Assembly (NCBI GenBank): GCA_015233655.1
Contig: JADFXI010000007.1
Coordinates: 4,103-53,645 of the forward strand
Length of the DNA: 49,543 bases
Source: Nitrospirota bacterium
GTDB lineage: Bacteria; Nitrospirota; Thermodesulfovibrionia; Thermodesulfovibrionales; Dissulfurispiraceae
Reading direction: 5' to 3'
Shown: in pieces, positions 1 through 8,720 of the stretch
Position numbering within the stretch: position 1 is the stretch's first letter
Layout: each line of letters begins with the position of its first letter
Translations under genes and position numbers: made by a program
The notes under the pieces: model-generated
Seen by the model: the letters and a program-made list of their open reading frames with translations, nothing else
Told to the model about the DNA's origin: nothing
Databases searched by the model: none

Positions 1-1103
1 TGAAACCATTAAATGCGGTATTCGGCATGGGGATACCGACTACTGTGAAGATAGTCGAAGACTACATTGCCGAGAAAATAAGAAGCCTAGGGCGCGTGCG
101 TCCTCAGCTTTCGCTCGAGGATTGGGTGGTAGGTAATTTTGGACGCACGATGTTTGACATCTACTTCAGGGAATACAGTGAAAAAGTATGGGGCATAGAC
201 TGTAAGCGCATCAGCGTGGACTGGGTGGCCCAGAGGATCAGGGGCCTTTCACTCGGCGGCGCAATAAAGAACGCTTTTTTTAAATTCAGTGGGAGGGACA
301 TCCCATCGCTGGTAGACTGTTTCAGTTACCCTCAGCACGGCATAGGCCGCATTGCCGAGAGGCTCCGCGAAGAAATAGAGAAAGATAATGTCGTTCATGC
401 CGGCGTTCCAGTAATAAAGGTCAGGCACTCGCGTTCTACTATTGAGTATATCGAGACCGCAAGCAACACCGGTACTCATAAGGCGGCGGGGAACCAATTC
501 ATATCGAGCATTCCAATTACAAAGCTGGTGCAGTTGCTGGACCCTGCCGCTCCCGCCGATGTCCTGAACGCCGCTTCGAAAATGAAGTTCAGGGACCTGG
601 TTATTGTAGCAGTCATGGTCGATAGAAAGCAGGCCACGGAGCAGACCTGGATTTACATTCCTGAAAAGAAAATACCCTTCGGCAGAATTCATGAGCCTAC
701 GAACTGGAGCGGCAAGATGGCCCCTGAGGGCAAGACAATTCTTGTGGCTGAATACTTCAGTTTCGAGGGAGACGATATCTGGAATGCTTCAGACGACCAA
801 CTGGCCGATATCACATGCCGTGGGCTTGAGCAACTCGGGTTTATCAGTAGGAGCGAAGTTTCGGGCAGTGCTGTAGTGAGGGCCAGGCAGGCGTACCCGC
901 TATTTGAAATTGGCTATGCCGACCAATGCTCTGTGCTATACAAATACCTTAGCTCTTTCAGTAACCTTCATCTTGCCGGGAGGGTCGGGATGTTCAAATA
1001 TTACAATATGGACCATGCAATAGAGTCGGGGTTGCAAGCGGCAGACGACGTAATGCAAAAGATGATTGGCGACAGGCAATGGGAAATAGGAATGGTTGCA
1101 TAG
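1..1103 (+). CDS. FAD-dependent oxidoreductase (amine oxidase/protoporphyrinogen oxidase-like), 5' end outside window
   Basis: The frame is open from base 3 with no stop, and the ATG at 27 falls inside the domain, so the true start lies upstream. The N-terminal GxGxxG dinucleotide-binding motif is missing for that reason. The C-terminus has the hallmark of the flavin-containing amine oxidase/UDP-galactopyranose mutase-like fold: a LAGRVGMFKYYNMDHAI stretch followed by SGLQAADDV, the segment that closes over the FAD. Members often sit in glycan or lipid biosynthesis clusters and act on sugar or isoprenoid substrates, but the substrate cannot be told here. A 34-nt gap separates it from the B12 radical SAM gene, so they are probably cotranscribed. 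Family-level call is solid, function is not. Confidence 0.75.
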   Translation, partial: KPLNAVFGMGIPTTVKIVEDYIAEKIRSLGRVRPQLSLEDWVVGNFGRTMFDIYFREYSEKVWGIDCKRISVDWVAQRIRGLSLGGAIKNAFFKFSGRDIPSLVDCFSYPQHGIGRIAERLREEIEKDNVVHAGVPVIKVRHSRSTIEYIETASNTGTHKAAGNQFISSIPITKLVQLLDPAAPADVLNAASKMKFRDLVIVAVMVDRKQATEQTWIYIPEKKIPFGRIHEPTNWSGKMAPEGKTILVAEYFSFEGDDIWNASDDQLADITCRGLEQLGFISRSEVSGSAVVRARQAYPLFEIGYADQCSVLYKYLSSFSNLHLAGRVGMFKYYNMDHAIESGLQAADDVMQKMIGDRQWEIGMVA

Positions 1104-1137
1104 GCTTACGTAAACTGGCGCAGATAGACTGTATATT

Positions 1138-2571
1138 ATGAAATGCGCACTGGTCATACCTGCATGGGTGCCTGAGGACATCTTTTCTTCAAAAACTGCG
1201 AACTCTCAAATCAATTACTGGCAGCCGCTCGGGACGCTTTATGTTGCTGCCGTTCTGCAAAGGGCCGGCCATGAGGTCTGTTTTTTAAACGGCGCATTCC
1301 TTAAGCATGAAACTATCGTCTCCCGCCTCAAGGCATTCAGCCCGGGTTTTATAGGCATTTATTCCACGGCGTTCGGATGGAAGAAGGCGAAAGAGGCCTC
1401 AGCGGATTTCAAAAAAATTTTCGGCCCTGGGGTTTTTATATGTGCCGGCGGTCCGTATCCTATTGCAATGCAGGAGCAGTGTCTTACGGATGCGGGGACT
1501 TCGATGGATGCAATAATCAGCGGGGAGGGCGAATACTCTACCGCCGAACTAATAGAGCGCCTCGAAGCAGGCTGCGGGCTTGAAGGTGTTGAAGGCGTCA
1601 TTTACCGCGATGGCGGCAGGATAGTGAAGAACCTGCCGAGGCCGTTAATTTCAGACCTCGATGCCTTACCTTTCCCGGCAAGGGAACTTCTTGGCGATGC
1701 CGGACGGTACATCCCTCCTCCGGCGACTTACCGCAGAAAGCCGGTTGCCGTTGTTATGACGTCGCGGGGCTGCAACAGGCACTGCATCTATTGCTTCCAG
1801 ATCGATAAGAACAGGGAGACCGGCATACGCTACCGCAGCGTGGAGAATGTGATTAAAGAAATAGAGGCCTGCCTGTCTCAGGGATACAGGGAGATTAAAT
1901 TCATAGACGACACCCTTGCCGCTGATTACGACAGGGCCATGAGGCTTGCGGGCGAAATAAAAGCCAGACGGCTCGATTTCACATGGTTTGCATCGGCATG
2001 TGTGAACCAGGTCGACAAGCCGCTGTTAAGAGCCTTTAAAGAGGCAGGGTGCTGGGCAATCCTTTTCGGCGCCGAGAGCGGGGTCCAGAAAAACCTCAAC
2101 ACAATAAGGAAAGGCACGACTATCGCCCAGATACGCGCGGCTGTAAAAGCTGCGCAGGAGGTCGGGTTGAAGGTGAGTACGCCCTTTATGTTCGGTATCC
2201 CTGGTGAAACATATGAGGAAGGCCTGCAGACTATCGAATTTGCACTCGATCTTAATCCCGATATCGCAAACTTTCATGCCATTACACCCTTTCCCGGCAC
2301 TTACCTTTACGATAACCGTGAAAAGCTCGGACAGATGTCTGATGATCTGTCTGACTTCACATATCAGGGGGCGGCCTTCGTGCCGCAAACGATGACCAAA
2401 GAGGACATCATAAGTCTGCGCAGGACTGCCTTTAGAAGATTTTACGGCAGGCCGTCATTTATCCTGAAAAGACTGCTTGAGCTTAGGACTCCCCATGATT
2501 TGGCCGTTGCATTTAAGAGCGTGAGGAGCCTGTTCAATATCCTTGTGAGCAAAAACAGGTTAAAAGCTTGA
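1138..2571 (+). CDS. B12-binding domain radical SAM protein
   Basis: 477 residues with the order cobalamin-binding-like Rossmann domain (about 25-150), then a radical SAM barrel (about 200-420). The [4Fe-4S] motif CNRHCIYC starts at Cys212 (CxxxCxxC) and is preceded by the usual TSRG. The N-terminal half contains GGPYP and the SGEGEYS motif typical of the BchE/P-methyltransferase-like class. Such proteins perform methylations, cyclisations or rearrangements of lipids, tetrapyrroles or natural products; no substrate can be deduced. No Shine-Dalgarno is seen before the ATG; a TATATT hexamer lies immediately upstream, so the start may be leaderless or served from the preceding gene. It precedes arsS by 54 nt and may belong to the same transcript. 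Confidence 0.85.
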   Translation: MKCALVIPAWVPEDIFSSKTANSQINYWQPLGTLYVAAVLQRAGHEVCFLNGAFLKHETIVSRLKAFSPGFIGIYSTAFGWKKAKEASADFKKIFGPGVFICAGGPYPIAMQEQCLTDAGTSMDAIISGEGEYSTAELIERLEAGCGLEGVEGVIYRDGGRIVKNLPRPLISDLDALPFPARELLGDAGRYIPPPATYRRKPVAVVMTSRGCNRHCIYCFQIDKNRETGIRYRSVENVIKEIEACLSQGYREIKFIDDTLAADYDRAMRLAGEIKARRLDFTWFASACVNQVDKPLLRAFKEAGCWAILFGAESGVQKNLNTIRKGTTIAQIRAAVKAAQEVGLKVSTPFMFGIPGETYEEGLQTIEFALDLNPDIANFHAITPFPGTYLYDNREKLGQMSDDLSDFTYQGAAFVPQTMTKEDIISLRRTAFRRFYGRPSFILKRLLELRTPHDLAVAFKSVRSLFNILVSKNRLKA

Positions 2572-2625
2572 TATGAGCAAGAGAAACCTTGAAAGGATAT
2601 TGACAGCGGCTGATAGGGCCAAAAG

Positions 2626-3600
2626 ATGAAGTTTAATGACAGGGTAATGAGCGTCCTGCAGCAGCCTCTGAGGGCCGGAAGCGTCGATGTCCTTCAGGTC
2701 AATATGGGTTACAAGTGCAACATGACTTGCGGTCACTGCCATGTCTCAGCCGGTCCTGACAGGGACGAGGAAATGGATGGAGAGACGGTTGAAGCAGTCC
2801 TCGATGTGCTGAGAAAGTCCGATATAAAAAACCTTGATATTACCGGGGGCGCTCCAGAGTTGAACCCCTTTTTCAGGCATCTAGTCAAGGAAGCTACAGA
2901 TGCCGGTAAGCATATAATTGTTCACACTAATCTTACAATTTTTTTTGAAGCTGGGATGGAAGACCTGGCTGAATTTTATTCCGGCAACGCTGTTGAGATC
3001 ATAGCCTCTCTTCCCTGCTATACCGAAAGTGAAGTTGACCGCGTCAGGGGAAAGGGGACCTATGAAAGGAGCATTAATGCTGTCAGGAAGCTCAACAGCC
3101 TCGGTTATGGCAGCGGTTTCTCAGACAGGAAACTAAATCTTGTATATAATCCGTCAGGACCTTTCCTGTCCCCTCCGCAAAAGGACCTTGAGAATGATTA
3201 CAAGCGGGAATTGCTCGGACGCTTCGGTATAACCTTTGATTCATTATTCACATTCGCAAATATGCCTGTTGGACGCTTTAGGGTCAACCTGATCGCAAAT
3301 AATTGCCTTGAAGAATACATGGGAAAACTGGAGTGCGCCTTCAATCCAGCGACTATTGAGGGATTGATGTGCAGACGTATATTAAGCGTCGGCTGGGACG
3401 GCGTACTCCATGACTGTGATTTCAATCAGGCGCTCGGGATACCTCTCGACGGGGACTGCCCGGGTGTAATAAAAAACTTCGATTATTCAAGGATTTGTAG
3501 AAGGAGGATATCTGTTGATGAACACTGTTATGGCTGTTCAGCCGGACAGGGTTCCACCTGAGCGGGCGCGATAGATGCCCTGCCGGTCGGCGGAGTATAA
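2626..3600 (+). CDS. arsS: Arsenosugar biosynthesis radical SAM protein ArsS, probable selenoprotein (Sec at UGA 3559-3561)
   Basis: ArsS transfers the 5'-deoxyadenosyl group of SAM to dimethylarsenite on the way to arsenosugars. The radical SAM motif CNMTCGHC (Cys31, 35, 38) sits in the family signature YKCNMTCGHCHVSAGPDR, and the C-terminal DUF3641 region ends HCYGCSAGQGST. A conventional reading stops there at TGA 3559, giving 311 residues and losing the family's conserved terminal element, which in Cys-containing homologues reads GSSCGG or similar. Reading the TGA as selenocysteine gives GST-U-AGAIDALPVGGV and a TAA at 3598, 324 residues with Sec312 exactly where homologues have Cys or Sec. 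A SECIS-like hairpin follows the UGA. The family is known to include selenoproteins. Start ATG at 2626 lies inside a good protein match. Identity is strong; the Sec reading is an inference with good support. Confidence 0.88.
3559..3597 (+). promoter_or_regulatory. Selenocysteine UGA with downstream bacterial SECIS-like hairpin
   Basis: After the UGA come 23 nt and then a GGUC apical loop (3585-3588 or so) closed by CUGCC/GGCGG; below one C.A mismatch the stem continues AUGC/GUAU, giving nine pairs. Bacterial SECIS elements place the apical loop about 16-37 nt after the UGA, and the E. coli fdhF loop also carries GGUC. The in-frame TAA lies directly after the 3' arm. A weaker alternative hairpin (GCGGGC with GCCCUGC) starts right after the UGA but would put its loop too close. 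Whether selA/selB/selC exist cannot be seen in this window. Confidence 0.65.
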
Positions 3601-3665
3601 TAAGAGAGATAAAGAAGAGCGAGTTGAGTTCATCGTAATCTTTGTCATTGAGAGGAGGGAGCGCG

Positions 3666-4736
3666 ATGAAAACGATGATAATAATGATAATGCTCGGAGT
3701 GATAATGACGTTGGGATTTGCGGAAGCAGAGGGAGCGCAAACGGAAAGGGCCACCTTTGCAGGCGGTTGTTTCTGGTGTATGGTTTCGCCTTTTGAGAAG
3801 ATAGCAGGCGTTAAAGAGGTAATATCGGGATATACGGGTGGGCACAAGAAAAACCCCGCGTATGAAGAGGTATCGTCAGGCACCACGGGTCATGTTGAGG
3901 CTGTTCAGATTATCTTCGACCCGTCAAAAGTAAAGTATAAAACGCTGCTCGACACATTCTGGAGGCAGATAGACCCGACAGACGCCGGCGGTCAGTTCGT
4001 TGACCGCGGTTCGCAATACCGCAGCGTTATTTTCTATCATTCCGAAGACCAGAAGAGGCTGTCGGAGGAATCAAAAAAGGAGCTTGGCGCAACAGGCAGG
4101 TTCCAGAAGCCTATTGTCACAGAAATAGTGCCTGCTTCCGAATTTTACAGGGCTGAGGAATACCATCAGGACTATCATAAGAAAAACCCGGTCCGTTACA
4201 AGTTTTATCGCTTCAATTCGGGGCGTGACCAGTTTTTGAAAAAGATCTGGGGCAGCGACGCTGACCATGCTGCCGACCCTGAGAGACCTGACAAGAATTT
4301 CGTTAAACCTTCGAAGGAAGAATTGAAGAAGAGGTTGAATCACGAGCAGTATGAGGTGACCCAGAAAAGCGGCACCGAACCGGCATTCAGTAACGAATAT
4401 TGGCACAATGAAAGAGAGGGCATCTATGTCGATGTCGTATCAGGGGAGCCGCTCTACAGCTCCAAAGACAAGTACGATTCAGGCACCGGATGGCCGAGTT
4501 TCACAAGACCCCTGGAACCGGGGAATATTTATGAAAAGGATGACTGGACATTCTTTACAAAACGGAAAGAGGTGAGGAGCAGGCACGCTGATTCGCACCT
4601 GGGACATGTATTCGATGACGGCCCTGCGCCTACACATAAGCGTTATTGTATGAACTCGGCAGCTCTTCGTTTTGTCCCCAGGGAAGAGCTTGGAAAGCAG
4701 GGATATGACGAGTACCTCAAACTGTTTAAGAAATGA
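3666..4736 (+). CDS. msrAB: Peptide methionine sulfoxide reductase MsrA-MsrB fusion, exported
   Basis: Reduces both S- and R-methionine sulfoxide in proteins. The start at 3666 is chosen because GAGGAGGG lies a few bases upstream and it opens directly into a signal peptide ([10 protein letters not shown]...FAEAEG), implying a periplasmic enzyme. The MsrA domain has the catalytic GGCFWC motif (Cys35, resolving-type Cys38) and the EEYHQDY segment. The MsrB domain has SGTGWPSF, the [14 protein letters not shown] segment and catalytic Cys in RYCMNS. The first zinc-binding CxxC of MsrB is not present: the position before SGEPLYSS carries no cysteines, as in zinc-free MsrB forms. Length (356 residues) fits an MsrAB fusion. 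It interrupts the arsenosugar genes, with 9 nt to the next gene. Confidence 0.95.
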   Translation: MKTMIIMIMLGVIMTLGFAEAEGAQTERATFAGGCFWCMVSPFEKIAGVKEVISGYTGGHKKNPAYEEVSSGTTGHVEAVQIIFDPSKVKYKTLLDTFWRQIDPTDAGGQFVDRGSQYRSVIFYHSEDQKRLSEESKKELGATGRFQKPIVTEIVPASEFYRAEEYHQDYHKKNPVRYKFYRFNSGRDQFLKKIWGSDADHAADPERPDKNFVKPSKEELKKRLNHEQYEVTQKSGTEPAFSNEYWHNEREGIYVDVVSGEPLYSSKDKYDSGTGWPSFTRPLEPGNIYEKDDWTFFTKRKEVRSRHADSHLGHVFDDGPAPTHKRYCMNSAALRFVPREELGKQGYDEYLKLFKK

Positions 4737-4745
4737 AGTATTAAA

Positions 4746-5387
4746 ATGAGTGACCTTTCCGTCGTTTTGCTATTTGTGAAATCTCCTGAACGCGGAAAGG
4801 TCAAGTCGCGTCTGGGTAATGCCATCGGCGACGATATGGCGCTTGATGTCTATAGATGCCTTGTATCCAACACGTTGGATATGCTCGGAGCAGGTAAGTA
4901 TGATGTCAGGCTATGCTTTTATCCTCCTGATTCTCATGGGGTCGTAGAAGACTGGCTCGGCAGCGGCCATTGCTATGTGCCGCAACAGGGTGGAGATATA
5001 GGCGAGAGAATGAAAAATGCCTTTGTTCAGGCTTTTTCTGAAGGCGTCGAAAAGGCCGTGCTTATAGGCAGTGATATTCCTGATCTGTCGATATCACTGA
5101 TCAATGAAGCCGTTAGCGCCCTTGATATCAGTGATGCGGTCATAGGCCCTGCCCATGATGGAGGATATTATTTAATAGGCTTCAACAGGCACTCCTTCCT
5201 GGCGAACATCTTTCAGGGGATTGTTTGGAGCACCGGTTCCGTATATCATGAAACGATGAATATTTTCGGGCAATCAGGCTCCAGAGTTCATGTGCTGACA
5301 GGGCTGAGTGATGTCGATACTCTTGGTGATCTCCTTTCGTTTTATGAAAGGTATTCGGCAAAAAGGGGGGGGCATGACGGGACATGA
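4746..5387 (+). CDS. TIGR04282-type arsenosugar biosynthesis glycosyltransferase (DUF2064)
   Basis: 213 residues of the DUF2064/TIGR04282 glycosyltransferase-like family. Recognised from the N-terminal LFVKSPERGKVKSRLG (nucleotide-binding segment with K/R pattern), the GDIGERMKNAF segment, IGSDIPDLS (metal/donor site), and the GPAHDGGYYLIG motif. Family members co-occur with arsS and the second glycosyltransferase in organoarsenic gene sets, where they are thought to supply or attach the sugar part. The following gene starts within its last 14 bases, so translation is coupled. Biochemical activity of the family is inferred from context rather than shown. Confidence 0.85.
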   Translation: MSDLSVVLLFVKSPERGKVKSRLGNAIGDDMALDVYRCLVSNTLDMLGAGKYDVRLCFYPPDSHGVVEDWLGSGHCYVPQQGGDIGERMKNAFVQAFSEGVEKAVLIGSDIPDLSISLINEAVSALDISDAVIGPAHDGGYYLIGFNRHSFLANIFQGIVWSTGSVYHETMNIFGQSGSRVHVLTGLSDVDTLGDLLSFYERYSAKRGGHDGT

Positions 5388-6825
5388 TTATGACCTTGTC
5401 GTGATCGGCGGCGGGGCTGCTGGGTTTGTCTCCTCCAAGCTTGCGCGCGGCCTCGGCAAGAAAGTTGCCCTGATCGAAAAGAGCAGGCTGGGCGGAGAAT
5501 GCACATTGTCAGGCTGCATCCCGAGCAAGGCATTGATAAAAGCAGCCAGCATCGCCTGGCAGACAAGGCATTTGAAGGATTACGGTCTTTCGGCTGAGAC
5601 CGACTTCCGCATAAATACGGGTAATGTCATGAGGCATGTCCGTTCAGTCATAGAGAAGGTTTATAACAGCCATCGGCCCGAGATATTCGAGGGCCTCGGA
5701 ATTGATGTCTTGTTCGGCAGCCCGCGTTTTGTCGATAATCACACTATAGAATTTAACGGCAAGAGAATTTCTTCAAGGGCCTTTATTATTGCCACCGGAT
5801 CTTCCTCTTTCATTCCGGCCATTGAGGGAATAGAGACGGTCCCATATTTGACCAACGAAACTTTGTTTGACCTGGAGGAACTCCCGCCATCGATTATATG
5901 CCTGGGCGGAGGACCTATAGGCATTGAGATCGCCGCGGCGATGAACCGTCTTGGTGTCAAGGTCCATGTCCTCGAAATGAGTGAGTCTATCCTGTCCAAG
6001 GAAGACAGGGAATTGGTCGACATATTGTCTGAAAGGCTGAAGACGGAAGGGTTGCACCTGCTTACCGAAACGAAGACGTTGAAACTATCCAGGGATGCCG
6101 AGCAAATTGTTGTGACTATCGAAGATAAGAACGGGCATAGGGGCGGTATAAAGGCGGGTTCCGTGCTTATCGCCGCCGGCAGAAAAGCGAATGTGGAGGG
6201 GCTGGAACTCGAAAAGGCCGGAGTGCAGTATATGCGCAAAGGCATAATAACCGACAGCGCGCTGCGTACAACCGCGCATAATATTTATGCGTGCGGTGAC
6301 GTGGCCGGACCATATCAGTTCAGTCATATGGCTGAGTATGGGGCGCGCATCGCCGCACAAAATGCCTGTCTGCCATTTAAAAAGAAGGTTGATTACAAGG
6401 ACGTAATATGGTGCACATTCACAGACCCCGAACTGGCCCATGCCGGGCTTACTGAAGAGGAAGCGAGAATATTGTATGGAGAAAAAATCAAGGCATATAA
6501 GTTCGAGTATAAAAATATGGACAGGTCCAGGACTGATGTAATTGATGCGGGCCTGGGCAAATTTATAATAGACCGCAAGGGGAAAATCATAGGCGCTCAT
6601 ATTTTGGGGGACCGCGCCGGAGAGATCATGCATGAGGTCCAATTGGCGAAGTCATTCGGCATCCCTTTTTATAAGCTGGATTCTGTTATACATATTTATC
6701 CTACGTTTTCAGATGTCGTTAAGCAATCTTCAAAGCTCGCCTACATCGACAGGCTGCGGAACAGTCGCATCCTGAAATTCGTCAAGCTGCTTCTGGGCAA
6801 AGAAAAAAATTACGGGGCTGCATGA
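5374..6825 (+). CDS. Mercuric reductase-like pyridine nucleotide-disulfide oxidoreductase
   Basis: 483 residues, FAD and NAD(P)H two-dinucleotide-fold flavoprotein. The start at 5374 (MTGHDYDLVVIGGGAAG) is preferred over an upstream ATG at 5308 because a G-rich run AAAAGGGGGGGG precedes it and it opens on the FAD motif. The redox pair lies in GGECTLSGCIPSKAL, the second nucleotide site is CLGGGPIGIEIA, and the second FAD site is NIYACGDVAGP. The active-site end reads HIYPTFSDVV: the catalytic histidine of dihydrolipoyl dehydrogenases (HxHPT) is Tyr here, and the C-terminal Cys pair of true mercuric reductases is absent. So it is neither a standard lipoamide dehydrogenase nor a clear MerA. Such proteins recur in arsenosugar clusters with unknown role. 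Confidence 0.85.
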   Translation: MTGHDYDLVVIGGGAAGFVSSKLARGLGKKVALIEKSRLGGECTLSGCIPSKALIKAASIAWQTRHLKDYGLSAETDFRINTGNVMRHVRSVIEKVYNSHRPEIFEGLGIDVLFGSPRFVDNHTIEFNGKRISSRAFIIATGSSSFIPAIEGIETVPYLTNETLFDLEELPPSIICLGGGPIGIEIAAAMNRLGVKVHVLEMSESILSKEDRELVDILSERLKTEGLHLLTETKTLKLSRDAEQIVVTIEDKNGHRGGIKAGSVLIAAGRKANVEGLELEKAGVQYMRKGIITDSALRTTAHNIYACGDVAGPYQFSHMAEYGARIAAQNACLPFKKKVDYKDVIWCTFTDPELAHAGLTEEEARILYGEKIKAYKFEYKNMDRSRTDVIDAGLGKFIIDRKGKIIGAHILGDRAGEIMHEVQLAKSFGIPFYKLDSVIHIYPTFSDVVKQSSKLAYIDRLRNSRILKFVKLLLGKEKNYGAA

Positions 6826-6831
6826 TTGCGT

Positions 6832-7536
6832 ATGGGGCCCGGCAGTGAAATCTCGATAATTATTCCTGTCCTGAATGAAGCATCGATAATCAATAGAACG
6901 ATAGACGGCATATTGGACCTGCCGTTTGGCGGGAAGGTCGAAGTCATTGTTGTAGACGGCAGTCCCCATGCAGAAACTTTAAACTCCATAGAAAGACAGG
7001 GCATAAAGAAGGTAGTCAGCCAAGCCGGCCGGTCTTATCAGATGAATGTAGGGGCGCTTGATGCAGACGGCGAAATACTCCTGTTCCTGCATGCCGATAC
7101 GGAACTGCCGCGAGATGCACTGGAAATAATTTCCTCTGTCATGCGGAAAGGAGAATTTGTGGGCGGGGCCTTTGATTTGGGCATTGAATCAGAAAAGCCT
7201 GTTTTCAGGCTGATTGAAATGGCGGCTTCCATTCGCTCCAGGGTCACGAGGATACCTTACGGGGACCAGGCGATATTTGTGCGGAGGGAATATTTTCGTG
7301 CAATAGGCGGCTTCAGTGAGGTCCCGCTGATGGAAGATGTGGAATTCATGAGGCGGATTAAATGGGCAGGAGATAAAATTTATATTATTCCGAAAAAGGT
7401 AAAAACATCCGCCCGCAGATGGGAAAAAGAAGGTGTTTTTTGCTGTACTCTGAGAAATTGGGCGTTGATAACGCTGTATTCAGCAGGGGTCCCGCCTGCA
7501 AGATTGGCGGCATTCTATAAATGGGACGCAAAATAA
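6832..7536 (+). CDS. TIGR04283-type arsenosugar biosynthesis glycosyltransferase
   Basis: Family 2 glycosyltransferase, 234 residues. N-terminal SIIIPVLNEASIINRTI and VIVVDGSPHAET give the nucleotide-sugar fold, LFLHADTELP the metal-binding DxD-like site, and VPLMEDVEFMRRI the acceptor/catalytic region. It pairs with the DUF2064 gene in organoarsenic loci. ATG 6832 follows the previous stop by 6 nt; an in-frame TTG at 6826 could also serve. The C-terminal third is short and hydrophobic (FCCTLRNWALITLYSAGVPP), suggesting peripheral membrane association. It is the last clear member of this cluster before a probable new promoter. Confidence 0.85.
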   Translation: MGPGSEISIIIPVLNEASIINRTIDGILDLPFGGKVEVIVVDGSPHAETLNSIERQGIKKVVSQAGRSYQMNVGALDADGEILLFLHADTELPRDALEIISSVMRKGEFVGGAFDLGIESEKPVFRLIEMAASIRSRVTRIPYGDQAIFVRREYFRAIGGFSEVPLMEDVEFMRRIKWAGDKIYIIPKKVKTSARRWEKEGVFCCTLRNWALITLYSAGVPPARLAAFYKWDAK

Positions 7537-7558
7537 ATGATACAGAGGGGAATAGTAC

Positions 7559-7587
7559 TTGACTACTTTGTCCGGGCATGGTAGTTT
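7559..7587 (+). promoter_or_regulatory. Possible sigma-70 promoter for the YtxH-like gene
   Basis: TTGACT, a 17-base spacer and TAGTTT lie about 30 bases before the YtxH start. The -35 is good and the -10 mediocre. It would separate the next transcript from the arsenosugar cluster. Confidence 0.35.
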
Positions 7588-7616
7588 TAAGTAAATACAG
7601 AAATCAGGAGGCCGTT

Positions 7617-7814
7617 ATGGATGGGGAAAGCAGGAACTTGGGTGTATTTGTGGTTTTTTCCTTTCTGGTAGGCGGGGCTGTGGGCGCCGGACTCGCCCTT
7701 CTTTTGGCTCCCCAGTCGGGCAAGAAGACGAGAAGGCAGATAAGAGAAATCGCCGAGGAACTTTCGGAGCAGGCCTCTGATTACGCCGGCAGAGTGAAAA
7801 AGAAAGTATTATAA
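7617..7814 (+). CDS. YtxH-domain small membrane protein
   Basis: 65 residues. Start 7617 is set by AGGAGG seven bases upstream; the in-frame start at 7578 lies further out and has no such signal. One transmembrane segment (VFVVFSFLVGGAVGAGLALLL) is followed by APQSGKKTRRQIRE, the typical YtxH/gas-vesicle-like motif, and an amphipathic basic helix with EELSEQASDYAGRVKKKV. Family members are stress-linked, membrane-anchored proteins of unknown mechanism. It probably heads a transcript with the DUF1189 gene 34 nt downstream. Confidence 0.8.
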   Translation: MDGESRNLGVFVVFSFLVGGAVGAGLALLLAPQSGKKTRRQIREIAEELSEQASDYAGRVKKKVL

Positions 7815-7848
7815 GAATCCGTCTGTCGTCCGTACTCAAGCCGGAGCT

Positions 7849-8634
7849 ATGAAGCATTATTCAATTTTCCATCCCTTATACATGTCTTTTTTTTCAAAGT
7901 CTCTGTACCGGGATGTCGCCGGGAACTGGAAGGGTCTTTGCTTTACCTATCTGCTTATCGTGCTTGCACTGAGCATTGCTCCTGATATGGTGAGGCTTCA
8001 TGCCCGTGTGACCGATTTTATCGTTGAGGAAGCCCCCAAGGTGGTGAGTCAAGTCCCGACCATCACTATTTCCGAAGGGCAAGCGTCAATAAAAGAGCCG
8101 GTGCCGTACACAATAAATGCGCCGTGGAGTAAGCAGCCTTTTGCGGTCATTGATACGTCGGACAGACCTCCTGCGATGGAGAACATTAAGGCCACCGTCA
8201 TACTGACAAAGACAAAACTCGCAGTAAGAGGAGATGCCTCCGATCTTCGCTCGCTGGACCTCGCGCGGCTGCATAATCTTGTGATTGACGGTAATTTGAT
8301 TTCTCGCTGGCTTGAGGTGTTCAAGGATTATTTTATTTTTGCTGTTTATATATTTGCCCTTTTTTTCGCTTTCCTGTACTACCTGGTACAGGTAATGCTT
8401 TGCGCATCAATAGGAATGCTCTTCTCGAGAATGTTTAATTTGGAGCTGTCGGCGCGCGCCTTAATCCGTCTCTCCGTTATCGCTTTCACCCCGCCGATTC
8501 TGCTTCAGACAGCGCATGCGGTGCTCGAAGTCGAGTTTCCTTTCGGCTCCGTGATCACCTTTGTTTTGGCGACGTGCTACCTTTATTTTGCCGTTGGGTC
8601 CTGTTCCGAAAAAACTGTATCAAGAACGGTCTGA
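7849..8634 (+). CDS. DUF1189 family membrane protein
   Basis: 261 residues. Layout: an N-terminal soluble stretch with FFSKSLYRDVAGNWKG, a membrane helix near 28-45, an external domain of about 120 residues containing ITISEGQASI and FAVIDTSDRP, then three further helices (roughly 160-250). This matches the DUF1189 pattern of an extracytoplasmic insert between helices. No catalytic motif is visible and the function is unknown. GGAG just before the ATG supports the start. It is followed after 86 nt by the DJ-1 gene, which has its own strong Shine-Dalgarno. Confidence 0.75.
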   Translation: MKHYSIFHPLYMSFFSKSLYRDVAGNWKGLCFTYLLIVLALSIAPDMVRLHARVTDFIVEEAPKVVSQVPTITISEGQASIKEPVPYTINAPWSKQPFAVIDTSDRPPAMENIKATVILTKTKLAVRGDASDLRSLDLARLHNLVIDGNLISRWLEVFKDYFIFAVYIFALFFAFLYYLVQVMLCASIGMLFSRMFNLELSARALIRLSVIAFTPPILLQTAHAVLEVEFPFGSVITFVLATCYLYFAVGSCSEKTVSRTV

Positions 8635-8720
8635 AACAGACCATTTGGCCGGAGGCCGAAGAATTGTCAAGAGGACAGCCTTTTTCTAATAATCCATGGC
8701 CTGATTTTAAGGAGGAAACA

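Noticed and set aside
2573-2629. 18-codon frame ending ATGA into arsS
   Set aside because: No ribosome-binding site and no conserved features; more likely chance spacing.
5308-5373. Upstream start of the disulfide oxidoreductase
   Set aside because: Would overlap the preceding gene by 80 bases and adds residues before the FAD motif without a ribosome-binding site.
8574-8720. N-terminal extension of the DJ-1 protein
   Set aside because: The extension overlaps the DUF1189 end and is not protein-like; AAGGAGG fixes the start at 8721.
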